From contig OX387185.1 in the NCBI GenBank assembly GCA_947561395.2, forward strand, positions 42,170,602-42,234,601: DNA of 64,000 nucleotides, read 5' to 3'. Numbering within the stretch: the stretch's first letter is position 1; every line of letters begins with the position of its first letter. Below the pieces are notes generated by a model. The model saw only the letters and a program-made list of their open reading frames with translations. It was not told the origin of the DNA and searched no databases. Origin of the DNA: Buxus sempervirens (Eukaryota > Streptophyta > Magnoliopsida > Buxales > Buxaceae). Of the stretch, positions 22,931 through 32,613 are shown piece after piece. The translations under genes were made by a program, and so were the position numbers.

Positions 22931-23152
22931 TCAAATTAAAGGTTTTTGGTAGTAATAGAACAAGGATAAGCCGAAGAACTTCTTCCGTTTCTGACGAACT
23001 TCATCTGCTGAAGGCCCTTTGTAAGGCTTGGGTTGGTAATCAAAAGGAGGGAGTTTTGGAGCAGAATTCGACGAGAAATTGTGGAGGAAGTGAAGCTGAA
23101 ACCCGTACTTTGCATGGAAGATTGTCTTCAACAGATTTCCAGGCAACACCAT
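22931..23152 (-). pseudogene. Captured N-terminal exon of an AGT2-like aminotransferase
   Basis: The minus-strand frame of 73 codons contains [18 protein letters not shown] followed by RKKFFG and YYYQKPL. This order is the hallmark of the start of plant mitochondrial alanine-glyoxylate aminotransferase 2 homologues (class III, PLP-dependent), just before their conserved region. The preceding residues ([11 protein letters not shown]) look like the end of a transit peptide. The frame stops right after the block, so no catalytic part is present. It lies inside a Harbinger-like element, so it is a transduplicated fragment. The copy at 30620-30852 has an extra stop and a deletion. Confidence 0.6.
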
Positions 23153-23355
23153 GGACGATGCAAAGAGGAGATCTGCAGAAGACTTGTGAGTTTTCTCTCT
23201 GAGAATGCCTCGATCAGCAATCGACTGGTGTGGCCAGAGAAAGGGAGATGTTTCGCAGCTTCTTCTTATGGGTCGATCGGGAAAGGAAGCTTCCCGTTTA
23301 AGAGTTAGGAGAAGCTACTATCTCCTTACGGGTCTTCTTCCTCTTCTCCTTATGG

Positions 23356-23587
23356 ATAAGCGTTTGTCCTGTATTTGGGTATCTTCAATTGATAGATTTG
23401 GGTATCGTGTAGCAGACCATCTTGCAAACTTTTCAATTGATAGATTTTCCTGTATTTGGGTATCTTCTCCTCCCCCATGTATTTCTCCCCTGCTGTCCGA
23501 TGATATGCGGGGCTTTTGTATGTTACGCAGATGATATAAATCCATCTTTGTTACCAAAAAAAAAAAAAAAAAAATAAGCGTTTGTCC
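23356..23587 (+). mobile_element. 5'-truncated L1-type LINE with 14-bp target duplication
   Basis: ATAAGCGTTTGTCC at 23356-23369 is repeated at 23574-23587. The insert of about 204 bp ends in ~20 A after ATCTTTGTTACC, a typical plant L1 3' end. A short frame with RVADHLANFSID and, 20 residues on, SPPPCISPLL resembles the end of the LINE RNase H domain. A CCTGTATTTGGGTATCTTC unit occurs twice, so the insert is internally rearranged. The sister element at 31075 lacks it. Confidence 0.8.
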
Positions 23588-23759
23588 GATTTAAATAACC
23601 AAATACTATTTTAACTTAAAAAAGTATTTTAATAAACTAAAAGCTTAAATAAACACTTAGTTAAATAATCCCAAACGCAGCCTCAAAAAAAAAAGCAGAC
23701 CACAAGTGTCAGTCCACAGCCTACCACAATAAAGCTGTATCACACTGCGAACCACCATC

Positions 23760-23808
23760 AAACGGCACAGGCCAGCGTTACCAGAAAAAAAAAAACTGCA
23801 CAGGCCAG
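23760..23808. mobile_element. Minimal poly(A) retroposon 5 bp upstream of SCPL copy C
   Basis: CGTTACCAG and an A-run are flanked by two copies of a 16-bp leader sequence (CACAGGCCAG at their ends; one mismatch). GTTACC before the A-run matches the 3' end of the LINE 200 bp upstream. The insertion lengthens the leader of copy C only. Confidence 0.65.
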
Positions 23809-23812
23809 GAAA

Positions 23813-25168
23813 ATGGAGTCAACCCTCAATCTCTCCAACTTCCTCTTCTTTCTCTTCTTCCTCCATGTCCTTCCTGCCAATGCATCACCTTCCTTTCCTG
23901 AGCAAGCACTGCCTACAAGATCAGGCTACCTTCCCATCAATGCAACCAGTGGTTCTGCCATGTTCTTCACTTTCTATGAAGCCCAGAAACCTGTTTCTTC
24001 TCTATCTCAAACACCTCTCCTTGTTTGGCTCCAGGGAGGCCCTGGATGCTCCTCCATGCTTGGTAACTTCTTTGAGCTTGGTCCATGGAGAGTGAGTTTT
24101 GATGGCCAAGATGGTCAAAACCCAGTTCTCAAATCGAATCCTGGTGCCTGGAACCATATCTTTGGCCTCCTTTTCATTGATAATCCAATTGGGTCTGGGT
24201 TTAGCATTGCATCCTCACCAGATGAGATCCCAAAAGACCAGTATACTGTTGCCAAGCACCTTTTTGTTGCTCTGCGCTCATTTATATCTTTAGATCCATC
24301 ATTTGAAGCTCGACCCATTTACATTACTGGGGAGAGCTATGCTGGGAAGTATGTTCCTGCAATTGGGTACTACATTTTGGAAGAGAATTCACGTCTCCCG
24401 GTGTCTCGGCAGGTGAATCTGAGGGGAGTTGCCATTGGAAATGGATTGACAGATCCTGCTACTCAGGTGGGTACTTTTGCAGTGACTGCATACTACTGTG
24501 GCTTGATCAATGAGAAGCAGAGGACCCAAATGGAGAAACTTCAGATGGAGGCAGTTAGACTGACCCAAGAGAGAAAATGGAATGATGCTACAAATGCACG
24601 CAACAGGGTCTTAAATGCTCTAGAGAACATGACAGGGTTGGCTACTTTGTATGATTGGAGGAGGAGGAGGCCCTATGAAACAGAAGTGGTTAGTGCTTTT
24701 CTAAATAAGGAGGAAGTAAAGAAGGCCTTGGGAGTCAATAGATCAATGGTCTGGGAGCGATGCAGCCCCATTGTGCGTAGTGCTTTGCATGATGATGTGA
24801 TGAAGAGTGTTAAGTTCATGGTGGAGGCACTGGTGAGGAAAAGCAAGGTCTTGCTGTACCAGGGGCAGTTTGATTTGAGAGATGGTGTGGCTTCAACTGA
24901 AGCTTGGGTAAAAGAAATGAAATGGGATGGGCTGGCTAGGTTTCTTATGGCAGAGAGGAAGGTCTGGAAAGTGAAGGAAGAGTTTGCTGGGTATGTGCAG
25001 AAATGGGGGAGCTTGAGTAATGTTGTTGTTTCAGGGGCTGGGCATTATGTTCCTGCTGACCAGGCAGTGAGCTCTCAGGCAATGATTGAAGACTGGGTTC
25101 TGGAGAAGGGATTGTTCAGCAATGAAGGAAAGGGGTTGTCATCATCAAAATTCAGAGGTTCTCTCTAA
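23813..25168 (+). CDS. SCPL50: SCPL50-like serine carboxypeptidase, copy C (intact)
   Basis: 451-residue, single-exon S10 serine carboxypeptidase. It has an N-terminal hydrophobic signal (LFFLFFLHVLPANA, about residues 11-24), then ALPTRSGYLPI, the oxyanion loop GGPGCSS (75-81), IDNPIGSGFS, nucleophile elbow GESYAG with Ser175, Asp354 in GQFDLRDG and His411 in GAGHYVPADQ. The TGESYAGKYVPAIGYYIL block and the unusual GQFDLRDG in place of the usual SGDxD mark the SCPL50 branch. The start is the ATG in AAAATGG, conserved in all copies; length and start agree with the family. Expected to be secreted or vacuolar and to act on peptide C-termini; the true substrate is unknown. N-glycosylation sites are possible at NAT (43), NMT (272) and NRS (309). 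This is the best-preserved member of the array. Confidence 0.95.
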   Translation: MESTLNLSNFLFFLFFLHVLPANASPSFPEQALPTRSGYLPINATSGSAMFFTFYEAQKPVSSLSQTPLLVWLQGGPGCSSMLGNFFELGPWRVSFDGQDGQNPVLKSNPGAWNHIFGLLFIDNPIGSGFSIASSPDEIPKDQYTVAKHLFVALRSFISLDPSFEARPIYITGESYAGKYVPAIGYYILEENSRLPVSRQVNLRGVAIGNGLTDPATQVGTFAVTAYYCGLINEKQRTQMEKLQMEAVRLTQERKWNDATNARNRVLNALENMTGLATLYDWRRRRPYETEVVSAFLNKEEVKKALGVNRSMVWERCSPIVRSALHDDVMKSVKFMVEALVRKSKVLLYQGQFDLRDGVASTEAWVKEMKWDGLARFLMAERKVWKVKEEFAGYVQKWGSLSNVVVSGAGHYVPADQAVSSQAMIEDWVLEKGLFSNEGKGLSSSKFRGSL

Positions 25169-26312
25169 ATGCCACTCCTGTTTTCATGTTTATGAGAAAT
25201 TTAGTTGATCTGGATTAAAGAACTTTGTTATTGGACAAATCAACTGCATAAAATTGTAAGTGCACCTAAGAATAATCAGCCATTGAAGGACTGTAGAATC
25301 TTCTTGGTTGTTTATCCAATTTAGGTGGTTTCTGTAAGAATAGCAGTCTAATGTCTCTCTGCTCTGAATTACTCTGATTAATTCGAAATATGGTTGGGCT
25401 GCCATAGATGTGGAACTTGAGAATTCTGTTGTCAAGTAATTCTGAAAATCAGGACACTGTCTTTGGACCATGATTATTTTCTATATCAATATAAAGACTT
25501 ATGCCGGGTGATTTGAAATGCCTAACTAACCATAGAGATGGGATTTCATATCTTTTGTTCTCCCACTGTCAAAAATCCCAAATGCTGCAGCTACTTCCTC
25601 CTCTTCCAAGTCAGGTAACAGCATATTCCTTAGGGAAACTTGGTCCTCTTTCATCAGCAGATCAAAAAGTTTTAGTAAAGCATAAATTCATTCCTTCATG
25701 GTATGTGAGAGCAACTGTACCTGACACCTGACACCTTCTCCCCCAAAAAAACTGTACCTGACACCTTCTCCCCCATCAATTCCTCACCATCAGTATACCA
25801 ATACCAGTATATCAACCATTAAGTACATATAGCTGAGATTAAAGGATCAGCTTCGGCAACAGATAGTCCAATCCAGAATGCGATCGAACCGAACATGTCT
25901 GAGAAATTTTGTCTGTTGCGGAAATCACCCCAAAAAAAAAAAAAAGGCCAAACAAACAGAGAAATAAGCAAAATAATCAAATATGAACACAATATTTTAC
26001 GTTGTTTGGGTGAAAGAGCTAATTCCATGAGTAATGATGATGAAAAGAACCACAGAGTTTTTCCTGATGGAATTGTATCCTAACTTTCACTCCAAGAAAA
26101 AAGAAATCCCCAACGATTTCAGAGCTCTTCTTCATGGTTCCATTGAACCGTCCACTTCAAGTTCAATATAGTTCCGATATTATACATATACATTGTAATT
26201 TAAAAAGAAACCAATCCAAACCAAGCCAAAATCGAAGTTACGTTTTATTTTTCGGTTTGTTTTATTTATTGCAACTTGGTTTGGTTTTTGTTTTGAAAAA
26301 CTGAAAAAAATT
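25169..26312. repeat. Duplicated downstream block of the SCPL cassette (copy C)
   Basis: Collinear with 1004-2245, but shortened by a deletion near 26108 that removes the segment present at 33560-33750. No gene seen. Confidence 0.75.
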
Positions 26313-26497
26313 AAGACGCCGTTTGGTAACGTTTGTTTTAAAAACAGTTTGAAAACTAAAAACAGTTCCAACTGTTTTTGGGTTTTTGAAAACAAATGAG
26401 AAGAAACTCGTTTGATAACAATCACTGTTTTTTGGGTTTTTGAAAATAGGTGACAAGAAACCCGTTTGGTAACAATTGATAAAAAAAAAAAAACGAT

Positions 26498-26866
26498 TCA
26501 AGTTTTCAAATAACCAAGATTTTGGTCTTCCCTTCCATATTTTTCAAATAACTGGTCCTTTTGTGTCTCATGTCTAATGAAGTTGTGAATTGTGCACACT
26601 GCAATAACAATGTATCCTTGTATGTGAAGAGAGTACGAAGGCATAAGCTTTAAAATTAGAAACCAAGCTTTCAATACACCAGAGTAACGTTCTATCACAT
26701 TACGTAACGAAGAATGGACATGATTAAATAATTCTCTAGATTTATGTACCTGTCGACCTCTTCCTTGGAGGTCTCGTAAATGATATTGCTCTCCACGAGA
26801 AGGTATAAGATAACCGGCCATACCAGTATAACTAGAGTCCAGAACATAGTACTTAATCTATTATTA
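26498..26866 (-). pseudogene. Harbinger (HARBI1-like) transposase, C-terminal fragment
   Basis: The minus-strand frame reads YYVLDSSYTGMAGYLIPS, then EQYHLRD, ELFNHVHSSLRNVIERYSG, VLKAWF and VIAVCTIHNFIRHE. These are the last part of a DDE_Tnp_4 transposase of the PIF/Harbinger superfamily, including the second catalytic Asp (in VLDSSYT) and the HSSLRNVIER block with the conserved Glu. The N-terminal half is missing or unreadable, with frames shifting above 26870. The product, if any, would be inactive. It lies within the 1758-bp element and identifies its family. Confidence 0.8.
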
Positions 26867-27524
26867 TTGAAGTCAAATTCAGTGGCAACATGGGCTATAA
26901 AATAAGTATAGATTAATAAGCCCAAGTCTAAAAAAATCCGATCTTTATCACTCATTGGCCCTAAACAAATAAGCACTAATATGAGATCTCATTGGAAGCT
27001 TTTTATATTTTTTTAATTTTTACAAGTAGACCCAACCCAACGCAAGCGTTCCTCTTGGCTCTTGCCAAAGAGTCATCTCATCATCCACCATTGATGTTCC
27101 AAAGATGGACTGGGGATAAAACATATCGGGCTAAGACATCGCACTTTTTTCCGAACTTTTGCTGCGTAAAAGAGAGAGAGAAAGGTGAATTGTTTTTAGT
27201 TTATTCTTGCTTTTGACACAAAACTCAAAATCACTTCACCAAAATATCTCCCCACCACCGCTCTCCGCCTCTGTTCCTGGAAATTTCTCCGTTTCATCTC
27301 CCCCTCGGCTTCTGATGATCACCAAATGATAACCCTAGGTTTGATCTCTTTCCAATATAGAGGGCATGAGTTTGAAACCTTCGTTCTTTCTAGAGATCCT
27401 GTTTTTGAAAATCCTGATTTCTTCATTTCAATGACCGACTCGAATTCCTCATTGATCCCCAGCTGTTAACCCAAAACCCTAATATTGGCTTTTGAGTGTA
27501 AGTTAGATTGGTGAAGAAGTGTCG

Positions 27525-27671
27525 ATGAGTGATTACGAAGGTGATGTTAGCGGTGGAGATGAGGAGCAACGAGTTATGGAATGGGAGGTCGGGTTTCCAA
27601 ACGTTGATGATCTTACACCGCTTTCCCAACTTTTGATAAAGAAACGAAGCAAGTTATCAGACAGCCATTGA
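27525..27671 (+). pseudogene. Captured 5' end of a MYBC1/PCL1-like GARP regulator gene
   Basis: A 48-codon frame starts MSDYEGDVSGGDEEQRVMEW and continues EVGFPNVDDLTPLSQLLI before leaving the homologous part and stopping. The block EW-E-x-GLPN-x-DDLTPLSQ-L is the signature of the N-terminus of the plant MYBC1/LUX-PCL1 group of single-MYB (GARP) factors. The MYB domain is absent. The 250 bases upstream, with CCCCACCACCGCTCTCCGCC and an AT-poor character, look like the 5' UTR of such a gene. It lies inside a Harbinger element, so it is most likely a transduplicated fragment. The recognition rests on about 30 residues. Confidence 0.55.
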
Positions 27672-28076
27672 AAGATTTCATGCTGTAAACCCGAATCTGG
27701 ATTGGGGTTTACTGAATGATTTCAGAAACGAAACAACAATATAGAGACGAGAGCTTTGAGAAGTTCTTACATTGAGAGAAATAACACCTTTGATTTTTGC
27801 TTTCTTGGTTTACATGGATGCCTTGTCGTGCTTGTGAGTTGTGACGAAGATGAGTTTTGAGAAGAAGAGGGACGAGAGGTAAAAGTATTGAAGAGAAAAA
27901 GAAAAAATTATTACAAAAATGCCATTGAAGAAAAAACAGTTTGTCGTTTTCAGAAACCGAAATTTTCGGTTTCTGAAAACAGGTTGTTTTTCACAATCAA
28001 AACCAAACAAGTTTTAGTTTTCTGGTTTTAAAAACAGAAAAACAGTGTTTGAAAACATTACCAAACACCCTCCAAG

Positions 28077-29830
28077 TAAATTACGCCCTTACATATGTAT
28101 GAGGGGTCCACTTATTAAGAGAATCTGAATTCCCAAATTGATAAAATAAGATAATTTTAACCAGTCAATTTGTGCATTCTTTTTCAAAATACTAACAAAT
28201 TTGTTAAAAGTTTTTATCATATATAGAAAAAGATATAATCAAATTAAATTGCTAGAAACACTTGATAATCAAGTATTTTGATGAAGTGGATCTCTTTGGT
28301 GGGACATATTAGTCACTGTCAAAATATATGACAAGAGCCTTAATATGATTTCTTGAGCCCTAGAACTTAAGTTTCAATTTTTCCTTATAAAAAACATTAA
28401 TAATGGGGCATAATGTTGTGTATGTGCCTTTTAGTTAACTAGTAAATATTAACTTGCATTGCACGTTGAAAATGATTTCAAGTTTATTATTTAATTTAAT
28501 ATATGTTATTATTATTTTTATTTTCTTGAGAATTTATTTTGAGACTCTAAATATAAAATAACATTTTTGTATTATTTTTAATTTAATCTCATATATAAGG
28601 ATTTTGAATAATAATATGATTCACTTTTTGTTTTGATTCATCAGTTAATTAATTAGAAAATTAAATATAAGGAAATTATAATTAAAATTACATAAAACTA
28701 AAAAATTCGATTGTACAAAAAATTATTATTATGAATTGAAAAATATAAAATAAGAACAAAAATAAGGACAAATTTTTTTAAGAGAAACAATATAAAAATT
28801 AAATAGAATTCCAAAAGATGTAATGAATTCCCTTTTTCTTAAAGTGTTGCTCTAATCATATGGAAGTTTAATTAAAAAGGATAAAGACTTAAATAAAAAT
28901 GCTGTAAAATATAAAGTTAAATAGATTTATATAAAGGTTAACAAATGATTATTAATAAGAAAATTTAAGATAGGAAAAAAATAAAAAAATATCCTTCTAC
29001 ACTACTAATTAACGTCCCTTATTAGTTAGATGAGATTTCCAATTATTTTTGGGATTCTCTTTTTTGTTTTGTTTGGATAAGGATTTGAAATTATTGTAAG
29101 ATTTATTTAAATAAGTAGGGTTTAAAAAAGCAAAATTTTTTTCTTTAATTGATAATTCAAATAGATATAACTAGATAGAATTTTGAAAAAAAGGGCTATT
29201 CTTCTTTTCTTCTTTAGGATTTTTTTGATGAAAGTAATATAAAATAAAAAAATTCTGAGAAGGGGAATAAATTATTATATCAGATAAGAATAAGATAAAA
29301 ACAAAATTATCAACCTACATTAGTAATTAATAATCTGAATAATTCCCATTTATCACTTATTTTTTCGTTTTGATTAATTAATATTAATAAATATCCTCGT
29401 GGCAAAAATAAATATTTTATTTTAGATAAAAGAAATTTCTTAAATTTTAGCCTATAATTAATTGGCTTATTTTATTAGTCATTGTCTTTTTTTTTAATAT
29501 ATTTCTTTATATTTACCACGTATAATTAATTGAATAAGTTGCTTATCCTTTTATTTTTTATATTTCTTTATATTAGTAATGAAAATAATATAAAATTAAA
29601 ATAGTTTTATATTTCTTCAATATGAGAATTTTTATAAATAAAAAGTCCATTCCTTTCATACAATCGACCCCTTCATCTTGGTGCAATTTTATTAAAAAAA
29701 ATAGATTCCTATAAAAATATTTCTTGAAGATTGAAGATTTGTTTAAATGGGGGCTTTAATTTGGAAACACACTTATGAAAATAAAAAAACAATTAAGGTA
29801 CGTCATGCTTTTATTAGTAATAAATATATT
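28077..29830. repeat. AT-rich cassette block (3' of C), uninterrupted
   Basis: The uninterrupted version of 11187-12414 plus 19242-20106. It shows the empty site of the 6.8-kb MULE near 29265-29285. A CTAG at 28439-28442 next to a degraded hairpin is the Helitron-like end discussed at 48967. No gene seen. Confidence 0.75.
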
Positions 29831-30369
29831 TAGAGCATCTGTTTGACAAGATTCCATTTGAATTAGTCATGTTTCTGATATCTTAATCTGCTATAACCTT
29901 CATCAATAAAGTTTTTTATTACTGTATTGTTTTATTAAGTTTAAGATTAGGAGAGTAGGTAGTCTTTGGTAAAGTCCTAGAAAGAAAATTTTTTGATGGG
30001 GGTACTTTTATAATTTGGGTCTTCATTGTTATGTACTCAAGTAGGGATTCTTTGGTTGTATTAGAGAGATTGCATTTGTCACCAGGACAGGATTTTGTAC
30101 TATGTAACCCTATTTTCATAAATTTAATGAAAGGACTCCTTATCTTTGTCCAACCACCCCATAAATAGTCTATGCTTAATTGATTTTCTGTTTAGTTTTC
30201 GTGTGCGTTTTCTTTTTCTTTGGTAAAGTTTCGTGTTCGTTTTCGACACATGGCAGAAATTTGTTTACATTGACAACAGCCCACAAACCACTGAGCCGCC
30301 AGACATGGGGCATCAGCCAATCTTGTCTTTGCCAAAAAAGAAATTAAGGAAAAGCCAAAAAGAGAGTTA
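29831..30369. repeat. Partial upstream block of the SCPL cassette (5' of D)
   Basis: Joins the AT-rich block directly to the middle of the upstream block at AGAGCATCTGTTTGAC; about 1.4 kb present in the other cassettes, including the SNARE-like remnant, is missing. No gene. Confidence 0.7.
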
Positions 30370-31162
30370 GGTCGCGTTTGGGATTGCTACTGCTTATGGG
30401 TAAGTGCTTAACAAATAAGTTGTCTTAGGTCGTGTTTGGGATTACTACTGCTTATGGGTAAGTGCTTAACAAATAAGTTGTCTGAAGTAAAGTCTTATCC
30501 ATAGTTATAGGCATTTACTTATTTAAAAAATTTTCTGTTTGGTAAACATTTGTATCTAAGCACTTAAGTTTGTGTAAAAATCCTAGTTTGTGTAATTCAT
30601 TTACTTATTAAAAATTTTGGAGTCAAAGTAAGAACTCGAATTACAGGTTTTTGATAGTAATAGAACAGGGACAGTCTGAGGAACTTCTTCCGTTTTTGAC
30701 AGCTGTTGAAGGCCCTTTGTAAGGCTTGGGTTGGTAATCAAAATGAGGGAGTTCCGGAGCAGAATTCTACGAGAAATTTTGGAGGAAGTGAAGCTGAAAC
30801 CTGTACTTTGCATGGAAGATTGTCTTCAGCAGATTTCTAGGCAACACCATGGACGATGCAAAGAGGAGATCTGCAGAAGACTCGTGAGTTTTCTCTCTGA
30901 GAATGCCTTGATCAACGCCTTGATCAACGACTGACTGGTGTGGCCAGAGAAAGGGAGATGTTTCGCAACTTCTTCTTATGGGTCGATTGGGAAAGGAAGT
31001 TTTCCGTTTAAGCGTTAGGAGAAGCTACTCTCGGTAGGGTAGCTTCTCCTTACGGGTCTTTTCCTCTTCTCGATAAGCGTTTATCCATTTAAATAACCAA
31101 ACACTATTTTAATAAACTAAAAGCTTACATACGCACTTTGGTAAGCAATCCCAAACGCAGCC
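30370..31162. mobile_element. PIF/Harbinger-like element 5' of SCPL copy D (793 bp)
   Basis: Sister of 22458-23682, with TTA on both sides (30367-30369 and 31163-31165). It lacks the L1 insertion and a ~280-bp segment of the C copy. Its left end is duplicated: a second GGTCGTGTTTGGGATT starts at 30428, also after TTA, 58 bp after the first. Confidence 0.82.
30620..30852 (-). pseudogene. AGT2-like aminotransferase exon fragment, decayed
   Basis: Counterpart of 22931-23152 in the sister element. The [12 protein letters not shown] core is readable, but a TAG interrupts the segment before it and a small deletion removes the ADEV part. Clearly non-functional. Confidence 0.55.
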
Positions 31163-31257
31163 TTAAAAAAAAGGAGACCAGAAGTGCCAGTCCGCAGCCT
31201 ACCACAATAAAGCTGTATCACACTGCGAACCACCATCAAACTGCACAGGCCAGGAAA

Positions 31258-32613
31258 ATGGAGTCAACCCCCAGCCTCCCCAACTTCCTCTTCTTTCTCT
31301 TCTTCCTCCATCTCCTTCCTGCCAATGCATCACCTTCCTTTCCTGAGCAAGCACTGCCTACAAGATCAGGCTACCTTCCCATCAATGCAACCAGTGGTTC
31401 TGCCATGTTCTTCACTTTCTATGAAGCCCAGAAACCTGTTTCTGCTCTATCTCAAACACCTCTCCTTGTTTGGCTCCAGGGAGGCCTTGGATGCTCCTCC
31501 ATGTTTGGTAACTTCTTTGAGCTTGGTCCATGGAGAGTGAGTTTTGATGGCCAAGATGGTCAAAACCCAGTTCTCAAATCGAATCCTGGTGCATGGAACC
31601 GTATCTTCGGTCTCCTTTTCATTGATAATCCAATTGGGTCTGGGTTTAGCATTGCATCCTCACCAGATGAGATCCCAAAAGACCAGTATACTGTTGCCAA
31701 GCACCTTTTTGTTGCTCTGCGCTCATTTATATCTTTAGATCCATCATTTGAAGCTCGACCCATTTACATTACTGGGGAGAGCTATGCTGGGAAGTATGTT
31801 CCTGCAATTGGGTACTACATTTTGGAAGAGAATTCACGTCTGTCGGTGTCTCGGCAGGTGAATCTGAGGGGAGTTGCCATTGGAAATGGAATGACAGATC
31901 CTGCTACTCAGGTGGGCATTCATGCAGTGACTGCATACTACTGTGGCTTGATCAATGAGAAGCAGAGGACCCAAATGGAGGAACTTCAGATGGAGGCAGT
32001 TAGACTGACCGAAGAGAGAAAATGGAATGAAGCTACAAATGCACGCAACAGGGTCTTAAGGGTTCTACGGAACATTACAGGGTTGGCTACTGTGAATGAT
32101 TGGAGGAGGAGGAGGCCCTACCAAACACGAGTTGTTAGTGTTTTTCTAAATAAGGAGGAAGTAAAGAAGGCCTTGGGAGTCAATAGATCAATGGTCTGGG
32201 AGCGATGCAGCCCCATTGTGCGTAGTGCTTTGCATGATGATGTGATGAAGAGTGTTAAGTTCATGGTGGAGGCACTGGTGAGGAAAAGCAAGGTCTTGCT
32301 GTACCAGGGGCAGTTTGATTTGAGAGATGGTGTGGCTTCAACTGAAGCTTGGGTAAAAGAAATGAAATGGGATGGGCTGGCTAGGTTTCTTATGGCAGAG
32401 AGGAAGGTCTGGAAAGTGAAGGAAGAGTTTGCTGGGTATGTGCAGAAATGGGGGAGCTTGAGTAATGTTGTTGTTTCAGGGGCTGGGCATTATGTTCCTG
32501 CTGACCAGGCAGTGAGCTCTCAGGCAATGATTGAAGACTGGGTTCTGGAGAAGGGATTGTTCAGCAATGAAGGAAAGGGGTTCTCATCATCAAAGTTCAA
32601 AGGTTCTCTCTAA
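31258..32613 (+). CDS. SCPL50: SCPL50-like serine carboxypeptidase, copy D (intact, variant oxyanion loop)
   Basis: 451-residue single-exon S10 serine carboxypeptidase. I chose the ATG at 31258 because it matches the conserved start of all copies and directly precedes the signal peptide; an in-frame ATG at 31138 lies in the upstream transposon. Triad blocks are all present: GESYAG (Ser175), GQFDLRDG (Asp354), GAGHYVPADQ (His411). The oxyanion loop reads GGLGCSS instead of GGPGCSS (Pro77 to Leu), a change at a near-invariant position that is shared only with broken copy B. The middle section (SVSRQ, GIHAVT, RVLRVLRNITG, QTRVVSVF) is unlike C, E and F and nearly identical to copy A. Expression is plausible, but activity may be altered. 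Confidence 0.92.
   Translation: MESTPSLPNFLFFLFFLHLLPANASPSFPEQALPTRSGYLPINATSGSAMFFTFYEAQKPVSALSQTPLLVWLQGGLGCSSMFGNFFELGPWRVSFDGQDGQNPVLKSNPGAWNRIFGLLFIDNPIGSGFSIASSPDEIPKDQYTVAKHLFVALRSFISLDPSFEARPIYITGESYAGKYVPAIGYYILEENSRLSVSRQVNLRGVAIGNGMTDPATQVGIHAVTAYYCGLINEKQRTQMEELQMEAVRLTEERKWNEATNARNRVLRVLRNITGLATVNDWRRRRPYQTRVVSVFLNKEEVKKALGVNRSMVWERCSPIVRSALHDDVMKSVKFMVEALVRKSKVLLYQGQFDLRDGVASTEAWVKEMKWDGLARFLMAERKVWKVKEEFAGYVQKWGSLSNVVVSGAGHYVPADQAVSSQAMIEDWVLEKGLFSNEGKGFSSSKFKGSL

Larger units (their letters stand above)
22458..23682. mobile_element. PIF/Harbinger-like (Tourist-type) element 5' of SCPL copy C
   Basis: Ends GGTCGTGTTTGGGATT and, inverted, GGCTGCGTTTGGGATTAT, after a TTA (22455-22457) and before a mutated TCA (23683-23685). 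The sister element 5' of copy D has TTA on both sides, and the empty site in the other cassettes has a single TTA. A 3-bp TTA duplication with a GTTTGGG terminus is typical of PIF/Harbinger MITEs. It carries a minus-strand aminotransferase exon fragment and a later L1 insertion. Sharing with D dates it before the C/D duplication. Confidence 0.8.
26316..28073. mobile_element. PIF/Harbinger element with captured gene fragment (1758 bp)
   Basis: The ends ACGCCGTTTGGTAACG and, inverted, GGAGGGTGTTTGGTAATG are bordered by AAG at 26313-26315 and 28074-28076. Removing the element and one AAG restores the sequence of the other cassettes exactly. AAG is an unusual target for this family, which prefers TTA or TAA. 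The minus strand keeps the C-terminal part of a HARBI1-type transposase; the + strand carries a fragment resembling a MYBC1/PCL1-type regulator. Near both ends, runs such as AAAACAGTTTGAAAAC form long imperfect inverted repeats. Confidence 0.8.

Noticed and set aside
31138..31257. Upstream in-frame ATG extending SCPL copy D by 40 codons
   Set aside because: It lies in a Harbinger-like element, and the other copies start at the conserved ATG before the signal peptide.
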